From Chitinophaga sp. HK235 (lineage in GTDB: Bacteria; Bacteroidota; Bacteroidia; Chitinophagales; Chitinophagaceae): a DNA stretch of 64,000 nt. The notes under the pieces were generated by a model. The model was not told the DNA's origin and did no database searches. It saw nothing but the letters and a program-made list of their open reading frames with translations. Made by a program: the position numbers and the translations under genes. Shown piece after piece: positions 27,053 through 35,372 of the stretch; the stretch's first letter is position 1, and each line of letters starts with the position of its first letter. The stretch is taken from contig NZ_CP073766.1 of assembly GCF_018255755.1 (NCBI RefSeq), positions 62,001 through 126,000 on the forward strand. The letters run 5' to 3'.

Positions 27053-30000
27053 TTAGAAAGAGGCAGACAGTCCTAATGTGTAACTTCTTGTCAGTGGCAA
27101 GGTGCCGTAGGCGGAATGAAAATCGCTGATCTCCGGATCCTGCCCATTCAACCTGCGGTTGGCAATCTTAAACAGGTTAGCTATAGTAAGGGATGCATTG
27201 AGGCCTTTGATACCTGTACCCCGCAGCATGGGAGGCGGCACGGTGTACATCAGGCTCAGTGAGGTGCATCGCATATAATCATTGCTGATAGTCCTGATAT
27301 CAGACAGCGTATAAGCATCCATCGGCGCAATAGTGATATCGTCGCCATAATTAGTCAATATTGAACTCCGTTTGTAATAAGGGACATGCACCCATTGATC
27401 GTGGGGAGGATTATCAATTACTGAAGGAATGTTGGTTTTCAATTCATCGCCTGGTTTGCGCCAGCGGTCAAAATAGCTTCTGGGTGTATTGGAATAAGGA
27501 GCAGGTACACCGCTACCGAATTCACTCAGCACAAACGGACTGTTCAAGCGCTTGGTACTGCCGAGGCTCACAATAAACGTAGCCCTTGCGGCAAATGACC
27601 TGTAGCGGAAAGATGGTGTAAAACCAAATGTGAGTTTGGGCTGTATCTGCCCTGAGTATACCAGTATATCATCAGGGTTGGATGTTTTGGCTTTCTGGTC
27701 CAGTTTATCAAACAAAGGCAAGCCGTTATCGGGATTCAGTCCTTTGAATTTATAGGAGTAAAAGCCGCTGATAGGCCTGCCACGCAGATGTCCGTTACCA
27801 TCAAACAGAGAATAGAAATTACCCTGGTTTACGTCGTCAGACAATTTGTTGAACTGCTTGCTGGTGTTAAAGGAGAGGTTCAATTCCGAATTTTTCGTTC
27901 TCACGGGTGTCAGGTTCAGGGTGAGCTCGAACCCTTTGTTGTATATACTGCCATTGTTTCTGTACATGGTGTTCATACCATATTCATACGGTATCTCTAC
28001 ATTGTCCAGCACATCTACCGAGTGTTTGGAATAGTAGTCGAAACCTATTCTCGCACGGTTGTTAAACAAGCCCATATCTGCTCCGATATCCCAATGATAG
28101 GTCTTTTCCCAGCGCAGGTCCGGATAGGGTAATGATTTGATGTGGAGATAAGGCAATTGGTTGCGGGGGTTGAATACACCGGTGTTTGCCATATATCCGG
28201 CTACCAGGTTGGGGCCTACCGCTGTGACCACATTCCCCTGCGTTCCGTAGGAAGACCTGATCATTAATCCGCTGATGACATTCGTTGGAAACCAGCTTTC
28301 GGAGGAAACATCCCAACGTGCGGAGATATCATAATTGGGCAAAAACTTTGAATTGGAGTATTGTCCGAATCGGTTGGACCCATCCATCCGGATAGTGCCA
28401 TACACGGTATAACGGCCCATCAGGCTATAGCCTATTGTGCTGTAAATGCCAACAGAATTTTCGCGACCATCTGTAATGTTATAGCTATTCTTTTTCCGGC
28501 TCAGGTCTGAAGGAAAAAAGGTTTTCCCTCTTTCTGGAAAATATCCTGCCTGTGTGGACAGGGTGCCTTCCCTTTTTACACTGTTTATTTCATTACCGAT
28601 CGTAAAATTGAACTGGTCGCGGTCATTAAAAAATCTGTTGCTATAGTCGATGCTGTTTTTTGTATTTAATACCAGGCTTCGCTGATAGAATGTATTAGCC
28701 ACGCCGCCGGCAGGTAAGGGGGAGACCTTGATCATATCATCCGGAGGTGTCCAGTCCTGGTTCCAGCCACGTTCCCTGGCAGCCTGAAACGACAGCTGGT
28801 CATATGCCGCCATACCATCTGCGCCGGAAATAAAAGCGGAGGACTGGTTACGGAATGTGAAACCCTTGCCGATATTATAATCCAGCTGCAAGTTGGCGCT
28901 GGTAGTGTGTTCTGTTGTGGTATTGGACGTATGATTGATCTCATTCTGAAAATTAAAAACCAGCGGCGGATTGAGGTAGGGTCTTATCACCTCCATGTTA
29001 TCCATGTATTGGTTTGGCAATGGCTGGCCGGCCGCAATGGGGTAATAGTCATCAGGACTTATTGCCCGGCTGGTTTGCATGGCATATGCGAGCGGAGAGA
29101 TGCCGTTATAGTAACCGGTACGGGTAGTGTAATTGCTCATCACAGAGAGGTCGAGGTTCAGCCTTTTTCCTACCTGTGTACGGATATCCACATTAACGCC
29201 ATATTGTTTGTTACCATCGAGCTTTGCAGCACTTTTGTTGTCGGCATAATTAAAAGAAGCGTAATAAACCGTTTTGCCGGCTCCTCCGCTCATGCTCAGC
29301 GATTGGTTTAAACTGAACTGGTTTCTGAACAGCAGCTTGAACCAATCGGTGTTCCTTGTTTGCATTTGTGCTACCTTGTCGCGGAACTGTGCTTCCGTGA
29401 TATCCTTTTTATATAATGCCCGGTACAAACCTTCATAGGACACGGTTTCAGGGAACCCGCTCAGGTTATCCTGAAATACTACACCGTCCTGCAATAACTG
29501 ATTCGACAACTCAATACGCTCTTTTGAGTTCATCAGGTTAAGGTTCTTGTAGGAAGGCCGTTGCTGAAAAGTATAGGAGGAGTTATAAGACACTTGCATA
29601 GGGCCTGCTTTTCCTCTTTTGGTAGTTACCACAATCACGCCATTGGCGGCACGTGTACCGTAGATCGCGGTGGCGGCGGCATCTTTCAGGAAAGTGAGGC
29701 TTTCAATGTCGTAGGGGTTAAGGCCGCTGATAGCATTACCGATCAACTCATAGTTGGATTGGGAGGTGCCACCTACGAGGTTATTGAGTAATGCGTTGGA
29801 GATATCCACCGGTTCGGGACGTATCATGCCATCCACTACCCACAGGGGTGATGCATTTCCCAGCAGGGTAGAGGTTCCCCTGATGCGCAAAGTAGGCTTG
29901 GCATTCACGCCTCCGGAGGTGTTTAATACCATCAGCCCTGGCACCTTCCCCTGCAACATCTTGTCGATGCTGGGCTGGCCGGCCTGCAGCACCTCTGCGG

Positions 30001-30715
30001 CGCTCAGTTTTGTTACTGAGCCTGTGAATAAGCGCGGATCGATCTTCTGGTATCCATTCACCACCACTTCCTGTATCACCTGCACAACGGAGTCCATTTT
30101 AAATGCCTGTGGTCCTTTGTTGGTCGTGCCTGCATTGTAGACGAATGATTTCATACCTATGCGGGAAAAACCGATTTGCTCATTCGTCGGCACCACGAGC
30201 ATGAAGGCACCGTCGGATTCGGTGACCGTCATATCTTTAGTTGTAAGGCCCTTAATACTCACACCCGCCAGCGGATGGTCGGCCTGGTCGGTAACCCTGC
30301 CCCAGACGATCACTCCTATCTTGTCTTTCGTTTGTTTTCTATCAGTTTCATAGATTACTACTCCTTCCATGGCCACGTCAAAGAGGAGGTTTGTATTCGT
30401 CAGCACCTGCTTCAGCAGCGTTTCCAAGGATACGTTCTCTGCTTTCACGGTCACGGCAGGTTGACGGTTGATGACTTCTGTGTTGTAGGTGAAACGTACC
30501 TTCGTTTTCTCACGGATGTCTTTCAATACCTTGCTCAGCGGGGCATGGCTCGCTTCATAGGATATTTTCCTTGAGAGGATCGCGTCGCCTGCATTATCCT
30601 GCGCATACAAGCCGGAACCGGTTTGCAACAGTAAAAGCAATAGCAGGAGGGGACCATACAAGACAAAGCGCTTCACATCCTTCCTGAGGAAGGACAGTGT
30701 GGTTAGTTTTCTCAT
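27053..30715 (-). CDS. SusC/RagA family TonB-linked outer-membrane transporter
   Basis: 1220 aa. A signal peptide is followed by a secretin/TonB short N-terminal (STN) domain (SKVLKDIREKTKVRFTYNTEV), which transduces signal to a FecR anti-sigma. Next are a carboxypeptidase-like domain (VTDQADHPLAGVSIKGL), a plug with IDKMLQGKVPGLMVLNTSG, LWVVDGMIRPEPVDI and IYGTRAANGVIVVTTKRGK, and a large barrel ending TLGLSASF. The STN domain and the upstream sigma/FecR genes indicate substrate-induced trans-envelope control. Confidence 0.95.
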   Translation of the reverse strand: MRKLTTLSFLRKDVKRFVLYGPLLLLLLLLQTGSGLYAQDNAGDAILSRKISYEASHAPLSKVLKDIREKTKVRFTYNTEVINRQPAVTVKAENVSLETLLKQVLTNTNLLFDVAMEGVVIYETDRKQTKDKIGVIVWGRVTDQADHPLAGVSIKGLTTKDMTVTESDGAFMLVVPTNEQIGFSRIGMKSFVYNAGTTNKGPQAFKMDSVVQVIQEVVVNGYQKIDPRLFTGSVTKLSAAEVLQAGQPSIDKMLQGKVPGLMVLNTSGGVNAKPTLRIRGTSTLLGNASPLWVVDGMIRPEPVDISNALLNNLVGGTSQSNYELIGNAISGLNPYDIESLTFLKDAAATAIYGTRAANGVIVVTTKRGKAGPMQVSYNSSYTFQQRPSYKNLNLMNSKERIELSNQLLQDGVVFQDNLSGFPETVSYEGLYRALYKKDITEAQFRDKVAQMQTRNTDWFKLLFRNQFSLNQSLSMSGGAGKTVYYASFNYADNKSAAKLDGNKQYGVNVDIRTQVGKRLNLDLSVMSNYTTRTGYYNGISPLAYAMQTSRAISPDDYYPIAAGQPLPNQYMDNMEVIRPYLNPPLVFNFQNEINHTSNTTTEHTTSANLQLDYNIGKGFTFRNQSSAFISGADGMAAYDQLSFQAARERGWNQDWTPPDDMIKVSPLPAGGVANTFYQRSLVLNTKNSIDYSNRFFNDRDQFNFTIGNEINSVKREGTLSTQAGYFPERGKTFFPSDLSRKKNSYNITDGRENSVGIYSTIGYSLMGRYTVYGTIRMDGSNRFGQYSNSKFLPNYDISARWDVSSESWFPTNVISGLMIRSSYGTQGNVVTAVGPNLVAGYMANTGVFNPRNQLPYLHIKSLPYPDLRWEKTYHWDIGADMGLFNNRARIGFDYYSKHSVDVLDNVEIPYEYGMNTMYRNNGSIYNKGFELTLNLTPVRTKNSELNLSFNTSKQFNKLSDDVNQGNFYSLFDGNGHLRGRPISGFYSYKFKGLNPDNGLPLFDKLDQKAKTSNPDDILVYSGQIQPKLTFGFTPSFRYRSFAARATFIVSLGSTKRLNSPFVLSEFGSGVPAPYSNTPRSYFDRWRKPGDELKTNIPSVIDNPPHDQWVHVPYYKRSSILTNYGDDITIAPMDAYTLSDIRTISNDYMRCTSLSLMYTVPPPMLRGTGIKGLNASLTIANLFKIANRRLNGQDPEISDFHSAYGTLPLTRSYTLGLSASF

Positions 30716-30793
30716 TTCGGTTGATATTACGGTTTGATCAGTGGCAACGGACAGCTGCCGGTATTAATTTTATGCTGGTATGCTGACATTGTG

Positions 30794-31927
30794 TTATCTG
30801 CTGTGTTTCATTGTTACGTGCACTGTTTTGTCCTCTATTTTAAACTGAATATCGTTGATACTCTGGCTGATCAGGTTGAGCACATCCTGCAGGTGCGAAG
30901 GTCTGCGTGTATCCAGTGTGAACCTTGCCTGTGCGGCGGCTGGATCGTCGAATACAAAGTTGTAGTCATAGCTGCGTGACAATACACCGGCGATATCTGA
31001 CAGCGGTGTATCATCGAAGTAGATATCGCCATCCTTCCAGGCGGTATACAGCCTGATATCAGTAGCAGTATGTTTGCTCAGTGCACCATTGCTGGCGCTA
31101 ACGGATTGTTCTCCAGGCAGCAGGACCAGACTGGCACTGTTGCTGGTGACCAGCAGCTTGCCGTTGGTGAGCGTGGTAACGACGCCTGCTTCGCTGGTAT
31201 TTACGTTGAAGGCGGTGCCCAGTACCTTCATTGAAACCTTTCCTGCATGTACGATGAAGGGGTGTTGCATATCGGGTGCGATATCAAAGAACACTTCTCC
31301 TGTAACATATACTTCGCGGGTATGGCCGTTAAAGGTACCGGGATAAATAAGTGTAGAAGAAGCATTCAATGATATGCGTGTACCGTCTGACAGTTGCAGG
31401 CTGAATTGCCGTCCTTTCGGAACTTCCAGGGTATCGTTGTTTGCCGGCACATCCTGGATGGCGCCTTTGTTATAGGTAATGGATGATGAATCGGATTGTA
31501 TCTGTGCATTTATATTCTGCTGTATTGTTTGGGTGCCATTGCCGAGGATATATACGCCGCCGGCGCGTTTCAGCCTCACTTTTCCGTTGGGGAGCTGGTT
31601 GGCCAGCTGGTGACTGTGTTGTTTGCGCCAGGGACTGAGCATCCATATGCCGGCGCCGATGGTGAGCACCAGTAATGCGGCTACGAGTTGCCTGACGATC
31701 ATCATACGGCGTACGCGTCTGCGGTCTCTCTCCGCTACAAACCTATCCCATCCTGCATCTTCAGAGAATCTGCCTGCATGCTGCCTTGCATGCATTTCCC
31801 TGGCGGCGGCCAGCATGCCCATTTCCTCTTCATTGAGGGTGTCGGGAGCGGCGTTGCCATCCAGGACATCCAGCAGCTTGTCCCAATCTATATGGCTATC
31901 GTTATCGTGGTCGTTTGTGTGCATCAT
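30794..31927 (-). CDS. FecR family anti-sigma factor
   Basis: 377 aa. A cytoplasmic N-terminal part (HIDWDKLLDVLDG) binds the sigma factor. It is followed by one membrane helix (QLVAALLVLTIGAGIWML), a periplasmic FecR domain (VPKGRQFSLQLSDGTRISLNASSTLIYP, split around EVYVTGEVFFDI) and a C-terminal DUF4974 domain (DTPLSDIAGVLSRSYDYNFVF). It lies 3 bases after the sigma gene and 78 bases before susC. It should hold the ECF sigma factor until the SusC STN domain signals substrate. Confidence 0.93.
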   Translation of the reverse strand: MMHTNDHDNDSHIDWDKLLDVLDGNAAPDTLNEEEMGMLAAAREMHARQHAGRFSEDAGWDRFVAERDRRRVRRMMIVRQLVAALLVLTIGAGIWMLSPWRKQHSHQLANQLPNGKVRLKRAGGVYILGNGTQTIQQNINAQIQSDSSSITYNKGAIQDVPANNDTLEVPKGRQFSLQLSDGTRISLNASSTLIYPGTFNGHTREVYVTGEVFFDIAPDMQHPFIVHAGKVSMKVLGTAFNVNTSEAGVVTTLTNGKLLVTSNSASLVLLPGEQSVSASNGALSKHTATDIRLYTAWKDGDIYFDDTPLSDIAGVLSRSYDYNFVFDDPAAAQARFTLDTRRPSHLQDVLNLISQSINDIQFKIEDKTVHVTMKHSR

Positions 31928-31930
31928 AAC

Positions 31931-32521
31931 TTATAATAAGGGCAAACAATTTTGAAAAAGGGTGAAGGAAGTAAGTATTTTGAAAAATAAAACCAGCAAA
32001 GCCGCCTTTACCATCCATTTACATTCTTTCCTCAGGAACTGCAAGGCCAGCTTGATCTGTGTTTTTACCGTGTTGATGGAGATGCCGAGAGTATCAGCGA
32101 TATCCTTGTATTTGAGCCCGTCGCGGTTGCTCAGCAGGAATATTTTCCTCCGCTGTTCCGGCAGGCGGGCAATGGCTTCCCACAAGGCTTTATCGCGCTT
32201 CTCCTCATCTGTCTGTTCTTCTCCCGGAAAATATTTTACCAGTTCCTCAATCGTTTGTACTTCCTGCAATGTTGTTTTACCGGACTTCTTGATGTAGTTG
32301 AGAGAAGCATTGCGGATGGCGCGCACAGCATAACTCCTGAAGTTGTGGGTGACATGCAGTACATCCCGTTTACTCCAGCAGTAGAGAAAAAAATCCTGCA
32401 CGATATCCCTGGCGGCGTCCTCATCTTCCACCATGTAATACGCGATCGTACACAAAAATTTATAGTGAAGCCTGAACTGTTCTTCAAAAGAAATGGCTTC
32501 TACAGACCCTGGTTGATGCAT
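31931..32521 (-). CDS. ECF sigma factor (RNA polymerase sigma-70, FecI-like, Bacteroidota family)
   Basis: About 196 aa from the methionine at 32521 (MHQPGSVEAISFEEQFRLHYKFL). The extension to 32584 is less likely. Region 2 has YYMVEDEDAARDIVQDFFLYCWSK, and region 4 has LPEQRRKIFLLSNRDGLKYKDIADTLGISINTVKTQI. A hydrophobic C-terminal tail (AALLVLFFKILTSFTLF) is common in this family. It drives the SusCD operon downstream and probably its own gene. Confidence 0.93.
   Translation of the reverse strand: MHQPGSVEAISFEEQFRLHYKFLCTIAYYMVEDEDAARDIVQDFFLYCWSKRDVLHVTHNFRSYAVRAIRNASLNYIKKSGKTTLQEVQTIEELVKYFPGEEQTDEEKRDKALWEAIARLPEQRRKIFLLSNRDGLKYKDIADTLGISINTVKTQIKLALQFLRKECKWMVKAALLVLFFKILTSFTLFQNCLPLL
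31955..31968 (-). promoter_or_regulatory. CCTTCACCCTTTTT motif, copy 2
   Basis: Thirteen of 14 bases match the motifs at 24587 and 32671. It lies 28 bases upstream of the fecR start, inside the last codons of the sigma gene. Confidence 0.3.
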
Positions 32522-32670
32522 AGTGTACTTCGTATCTTCATTGTTTCCAGTACAAAGTATTGATAAATCCGGAATTATTTCCATCTACGGTATCCAGCTA
32601 TTTTTCAAATAGCTATTAATTTATGATGTCTGCTGGTTCTTACTTTCCAGCGTAAGGCAATGGAACTTTA

Positions 32671-32684
32671 AAAAAGGGTGAAGC
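32671..32684 (-). promoter_or_regulatory. GCTTCACCCTTTTT motif, copy 3
   Basis: Identical to the motif before the S41 protease gene. It lies about 150 bases upstream of the sigma factor start at 32521 and is a candidate element for autoregulation by the ECF sigma factor. Confidence 0.4.
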
Positions 32685-32874
32685 CAGGGCGTAGTTTTTT
32701 TTGATAATGCCGGTGATAAGAACAGTTACGTTGTATGAGTGTGGCGATGATGGGGGGACGTGATCGGGGGGCGTGACTCCCGTTTTACGTGGATTTCATC
32801 AATTATGCCGGGTGGCTGAATGCCTGGGAATTTGAAGTAGCTGAGCAGTATTTTTTTATTTTCTCTCAAAAAAA

Positions 32875-32905
32875 TTTGGTGAAATCCTTTGTGTGCTTAT
32901 CTTTG
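32875..32905 (+). promoter_or_regulatory. Promoter of tRNA-Leu
   Basis: TTTG at 32875-32878 and TATCTTTG at 32898-32905 are separated by 19 bases, an excellent match to the Bacteroidota TTTG-N19-TAnnTTTG promoter. The tRNA begins 20 bases downstream. Confidence 0.8.
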
Positions 32906-32925
32906 CACCCCTGACACATCAAAAT

Positions 32926-33009
32926 GCCCAGATGGCGAAATTGGTAGACGCACTGTGTTCAGGTCGCAGCGCCTGCAAGGGTGTGCTGGTTCGAATCCAG
33001 TTCTGGGCA
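32926..33009 (+). tRNA. tRNA-Leu (anticodon CAG)
   Basis: 84 nt with acceptor stem GCCCAGA/TCTGGGC and discriminator A. The anticodon stem CTGTG/CGCAG carries loop TTCAGGT, so the anticodon is CAG. A long class II variable arm and the T-arm CTGG-TTCGAAT-CCAG are present. The 3' CCA is not encoded. Its 3' end (TCCAGTTCTGGGCACTAAA) is repeated at 34.94 kb, and related ends occur at 44.98, 46.81 and 48.65 kb, so the gene is an integration site. Confidence 0.96.
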
Positions 33010-33016
33010 CTAAAAA

Positions 33017-33052
33017 GAAAAGGTCGGAAGAAATTCCGACCTTTTCTTTTTT
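33017..33052 (+). terminator. tRNA-Leu terminator
   Basis: A perfect 13-bp stem (33017-33029 with 33034-33046) with GAAA loop and TTTTTT tail begins 8 bases after the tRNA. A homologous hairpin follows the tRNA-end copy at 34.95 kb. Confidence 0.9.
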
Positions 33053-33238
33053 AAGTACTTCCAAATCCTTTACTGACAAGGCAATCAGCTCCAGTATAGG
33101 GTTAGGCTCCATGGTTCGATAATCATTTTCATCAAAAATCAGTTTTGCGGGGAATATCGAACCAATGATTTTTTGTTTGACATCTAAATCAAGAACCGTT
33201 ATTCCGTTCAATAAAGGCATTTTTTGGGAACCTAACAC
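33053..33238 (-). pseudogene. C-terminal remnant of a large serine recombinase
   Basis: The minus-strand frame from 33238 reads DVKQKIIGSIFPAKL, FDENDYRT and LELIALSVKDL, the very C-terminus of Bacteroidota large serine recombinases (KQKLVGSIFPEKL...YRT type). Nothing upstream of about 33238 continues the gene, so catalytic, recombinase and zinc-ribbon domains are lost. The frame then runs through the terminator and antisense to the tRNA, which is not coding. The placement, pointing at the tRNA 3' end, is what is expected for an element integrated there. Confidence 0.65.
33112..33164. repeat. TGGTTCGATA inverted pair
   Basis: TGGTTCGATA (33112-33121) and its complement TATCGAACCA (33155-33164) lie 33 bases apart. 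The same 10-mer begins three of the four downstream 33-nt repeats (34924, 46795 and 48638). It may be a recombinase half-site. Confidence 0.4.
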
Positions 33239-33358
33239 CCTTTATCCGGAGCCTAAATTGGCATAAGTTGCAGGAAAATTTTCCGAATTATTATGAGGAG
33301 TAAAGAAGGACAAAAAAGATAATAAGCAAGATAACTCGACCATTTTTTCTAAAATGAA

Positions 33359-33394
33359 AGAAGGTGCCTCAAAATTACTTTTGAGACACCTTCT
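33359..33394. terminator. Bidirectional terminator
   Basis: A 16-bp stem with one mismatch (33359-33374 with 33379-33394) around a 4-nt loop is followed by TTTTTATT. It lies 21 bases beyond the stop of the minus-strand SH3 gene. Confidence 0.75.
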
Positions 33395-33415
33395 TTTTAT
33401 TCTTTTTGATAGTAA

Positions 33416-33835
33416 TCAGGCAGGTTGTAAATATTGTGCATAAGAATACCCCTCAGCACCATCATCTGTACGAATGAGCCACCATTGCTCATTCATTTTA
33501 CTGATTAGTGTAACAATTTCACCATGTGCAGCCTTTCCAACGATTGGCTGATCTGTTCCCGGCCCTTTACGAATATTAAGATTGGTTGATTCAGTGACTA
33601 CTGTCAATTTAGCCCCGGTTACTGCGGTAGCTACCTGAATATCCATTACAACATCTCCGCTAAGAAAATTTGGATCTATCTGCCCATAAATATTCCAAAG
33701 CTTATCTTTAACATCCCCGCTGGGAGCAGTGCCATTAATATGCAATACTCCATCCTGTTCCGCAACTTGCAGATCTGAAACACCAGATGCTGTCGCTGTA
33801 TCCAGCAAATCTTTGTATTTATCCTGTAATGCCAT
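33416..33835 (-). CDS. BON-like and SH3 domain protein
   Basis: 139 aa, no signal peptide. The first half resembles a short BON/OsmY-type domain (VAEQDGVLHINGTAPSGDVKDKLWNIYGQIDP). The second half is a bacterial SH3 domain (NLNIRKGPGTDQPIVGKAAHGEIVTLISK, split around TDQPIVGKA). BON and SH3 domains bind membranes or peptidoglycan. It lies 27 bases after the two-BON lipoprotein gene and is probably co-transcribed with it. It is part of the first block between the tRNA-Leu and the next repeat of its 3' end. Confidence 0.75.
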   Translation of the reverse strand: MALQDKYKDLLDTATASGVSDLQVAEQDGVLHINGTAPSGDVKDKLWNIYGQIDPNFLSGDVVMDIQVATAVTGAKLTVVTESTNLNIRKGPGTDQPIVGKAAHGEIVTLISKMNEQWWLIRTDDGAEGYSYAQYLQPA

Positions 33836-33862
33836 AAATGTTTTAGTTTAAAATGGACTGAC

Positions 33863-34351
33863 TTATTTTACTTTCAAACCTTTTGCATCTACCTTTTTAG
33901 GATGTAATGCATCTAATGCCATCTTTAAGGTTTTCCAACGATCTGCTTTCTCTTCGCCGGTAACTGTTAATACGCCATCTTTTACGTCTACTTTTACGCC
34001 AGGGAAATCTTTCACCACATCAGCTACCGCAGTTTTGAGTGAATCATCTGCTGTTACCGCTACAGGTGCTGCAGGTGGAGGAGGAGGCGTAACCGTGATG
34101 TTATTAACCACGCTCTTAACATCTTTTACAGACTTAGCTGCTTTTTCAGCAGATGTTTTCTCTTCCTCAGTACTTACTGTACCAGACAATGTTACTACCC
34201 CTTCTTTTACATTGGCAGTTACTCCAGGAATAGATTGAACTGCTGTACTAACTGTGGTCATGATTTCCGAATCTTTCGGTTTGCTCTTACAAGCAACCAT
34301 GAAAAATAGCCCAATGGCCATGATGGAAGTCGTCAGATGCCTGAGTTTCAT
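33863..34351 (-). CDS. BON domain lipoprotein
   Basis: About 162 aa from the methionine at 34351, giving lipoprotein signal MKLRHLTTSIMAIGLFFMVAC. The start at 34387 would lie within the promoter region and is rejected. Two BON domains are separated by a proline-rich linker (TPPPPPAAPVAV): IMTTVSTAVQSIPGVTANVKEGVVTLSG and the later VVKDFPGVKVDVKDGVLTVTGE-type repeat. BON proteins are envelope-stress or membrane-binding proteins. Cargo of block A in the tRNA-Leu region. Confidence 0.85.
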   Translation of the reverse strand: MKLRHLTTSIMAIGLFFMVACKSKPKDSEIMTTVSTAVQSIPGVTANVKEGVVTLSGTVSTEEEKTSAEKAAKSVKDVKSVVNNITVTPPPPPAAPVAVTADDSLKTAVADVVKDFPGVKVDVKDGVLTVTGEEKADRWKTLKMALDALHPKKVDAKGLKVK

Positions 34352-34383
34352 AGTTTTTAATGTTTTAAAGGTGATAAATTCCG

Positions 34384-34415
34384 CCAAAAGATAAGTATCT
34401 TTTTTTATCCTGCAA
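34384..34415 (-). promoter_or_regulatory. Promoter of the BON-SH3 operon
   Basis: On the minus strand TTG, 19 bases, then TATCTTTTG lies about 35 bases before the ATG at 34351. It is one base longer than the TAnnTTTG consensus. The rest of the 34416-34920 gap shows no credible gene; its only open frame is a low-quality 61-codon GTG frame. Confidence 0.5.
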
Positions 34416-34920
34416 TAAAATCGCAGTCAATTACTTATGATTTAACATTAAAAACGCTATGAATAACGGCTAACTGTTAACTATACACGAGGGATATTAA
34501 TGCGGGTTGGACTGGGATACCAAAAATCCCAGCGGTATTTGTAGTAAACATACTACATCATTATACTACCATTATCATGTTTGGGCCCCGGTTGGATGAA
34601 CGTCGTGGTACATAGTGGGGTATCTAAATAGTTGTAGAATAATATTTGGAAATCATTGTTGTCTGGGTAAATTAATTGCTGGCATACGATCAATATACGC
34701 CATTGGGAGAATCACTAAGAAACAAATAAGGAGTGCTTTATTTAAGGAAATATGTAGCTGTGATTTGACAGTATTTTGTCAGTACTTATTGAAAAAATAA
34801 GTCAGAATAAAATAGTAAAAGGCGGCTACGGGGTGGATAAATATTTTTAGTACCAGCAGGTACTTGCTAACAATACAATTGCAGATTCATTGAAGTGGTT
34901 AAGTGCTTTAATATCAATAC

Positions 34921-34995
34921 AATTTGGTTCGATATTTTTCCAGTTCTGGGCACTAAAGAGGAAAGGTCGGAGTTATCTCCGACCTTTCCTCTTTT
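34921..34995 (+). repeat. tRNA-Leu 3'-end copy 1 with terminator (att-like)
   Basis: The 33 bases 34921-34953 end in TCCAGTTCTGGGCAC followed by TAAA, identical over 18 bases to the end of the tRNA-Leu gene. The left part (TTGGTTCGATA) is not tRNA. A perfect 15-bp stem-loop (34958-34972 with 34977-34991) and TTTT follow, homologous to the tRNA terminator (AAAGGTCGGA shared). Homology to the tRNA flank goes on to about 35030 (ATCCTTTACTGGCAAGG). It is a likely right junction of an element inserted at the tRNA. Confidence 0.8.
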
Positions 34996-35220
34996 AAGTG
35001 ATTCCAAAATCCTTTACTGGCAAGGTAAAGGAGGTACTACTTTGACAATGGTAATAATAGTAGGTTCCACCATTGCCTTTACTGCCACTACCTGTAATGG
35101 GTCTACCGCATTGTTTACACACTAAGAAACCTCTAAGCGGCAGGTGTTCGTCTTTGGTGCTGCGTACTTTAGTTACCTTTTTGCGCCCGCTTAACACATC
35201 CTGGACTTCATCCGTGAGTC
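34994..35220 (-). pseudogene. Serine recombinase remnant with zinc ribbon, internally deleted
   Basis: The minus-strand frame reads DEVQDVLSGRKK, LPLRGFLVCKQCGRPITGSG and TYYYYHCQ, the recombinase zinc-ribbon region of large serine recombinases. It then jumps to FTLPVKDF, which aligns with LIALSVKDL of the remnant at 33.05-33.24 kb. So the segment between the ribbon and the extreme C-terminus is deleted, and a one-base insertion shifts the end. An in-frame TGA just upstream of 35220 removes the N-terminal catalytic domain. Confidence 0.75.
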
Positions 35221-35254
35221 ATCGGGCACCGTAGACTATAAATACTTCCGTCTA

Positions 35255-35372
35255 TTACAGTGCAGTCCTGTTTACTTTCCCCTTCCAACTTAATACTGTA
35301 GGTGTGTGATAATGAATACTACCATCCAACTGATCAATGAACCACAGACGTTCCTGACTATATGATAATGCG
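35255..35372 (-). pseudogene. Start of a lost condensation domain after the NRPS stop
   Basis: In a frame different from the NRPS gene, and overlapping its last bases, the minus strand reads LSYSQERLWFIDQLDGS then IHYHTPTVLSWKGKVNRTAL and stops. SQERLWFIDQL is the C1 core motif that opens a condensation domain. This must be the next module of the same assembly line, knocked out of frame and cut off about 38 residues in. Beyond it comes the recombinase remnant. Confidence 0.75.

Noticed and set aside
32897..33052. Minus-strand open frame antisense to tRNA-Leu (RTGFEPAHPCRRC)
   Set aside because: This peptide is the familiar artefact of translating the antisense of a tRNA gene. Only the part upstream of 33053 resembles a real protein family.
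34615..34800. GTG-started plus-strand frame of 61 codons
   Set aside because: No ribosome site or promoter, no recognisable family and an unusual composition. It lies in a repeat-rich, decayed gap.
34895..35125. Plus-strand frame across tRNA-end copy 1
   Set aside because: It translates the tRNA-derived core and terminator hairpin and is antisense to the recombinase remnant.
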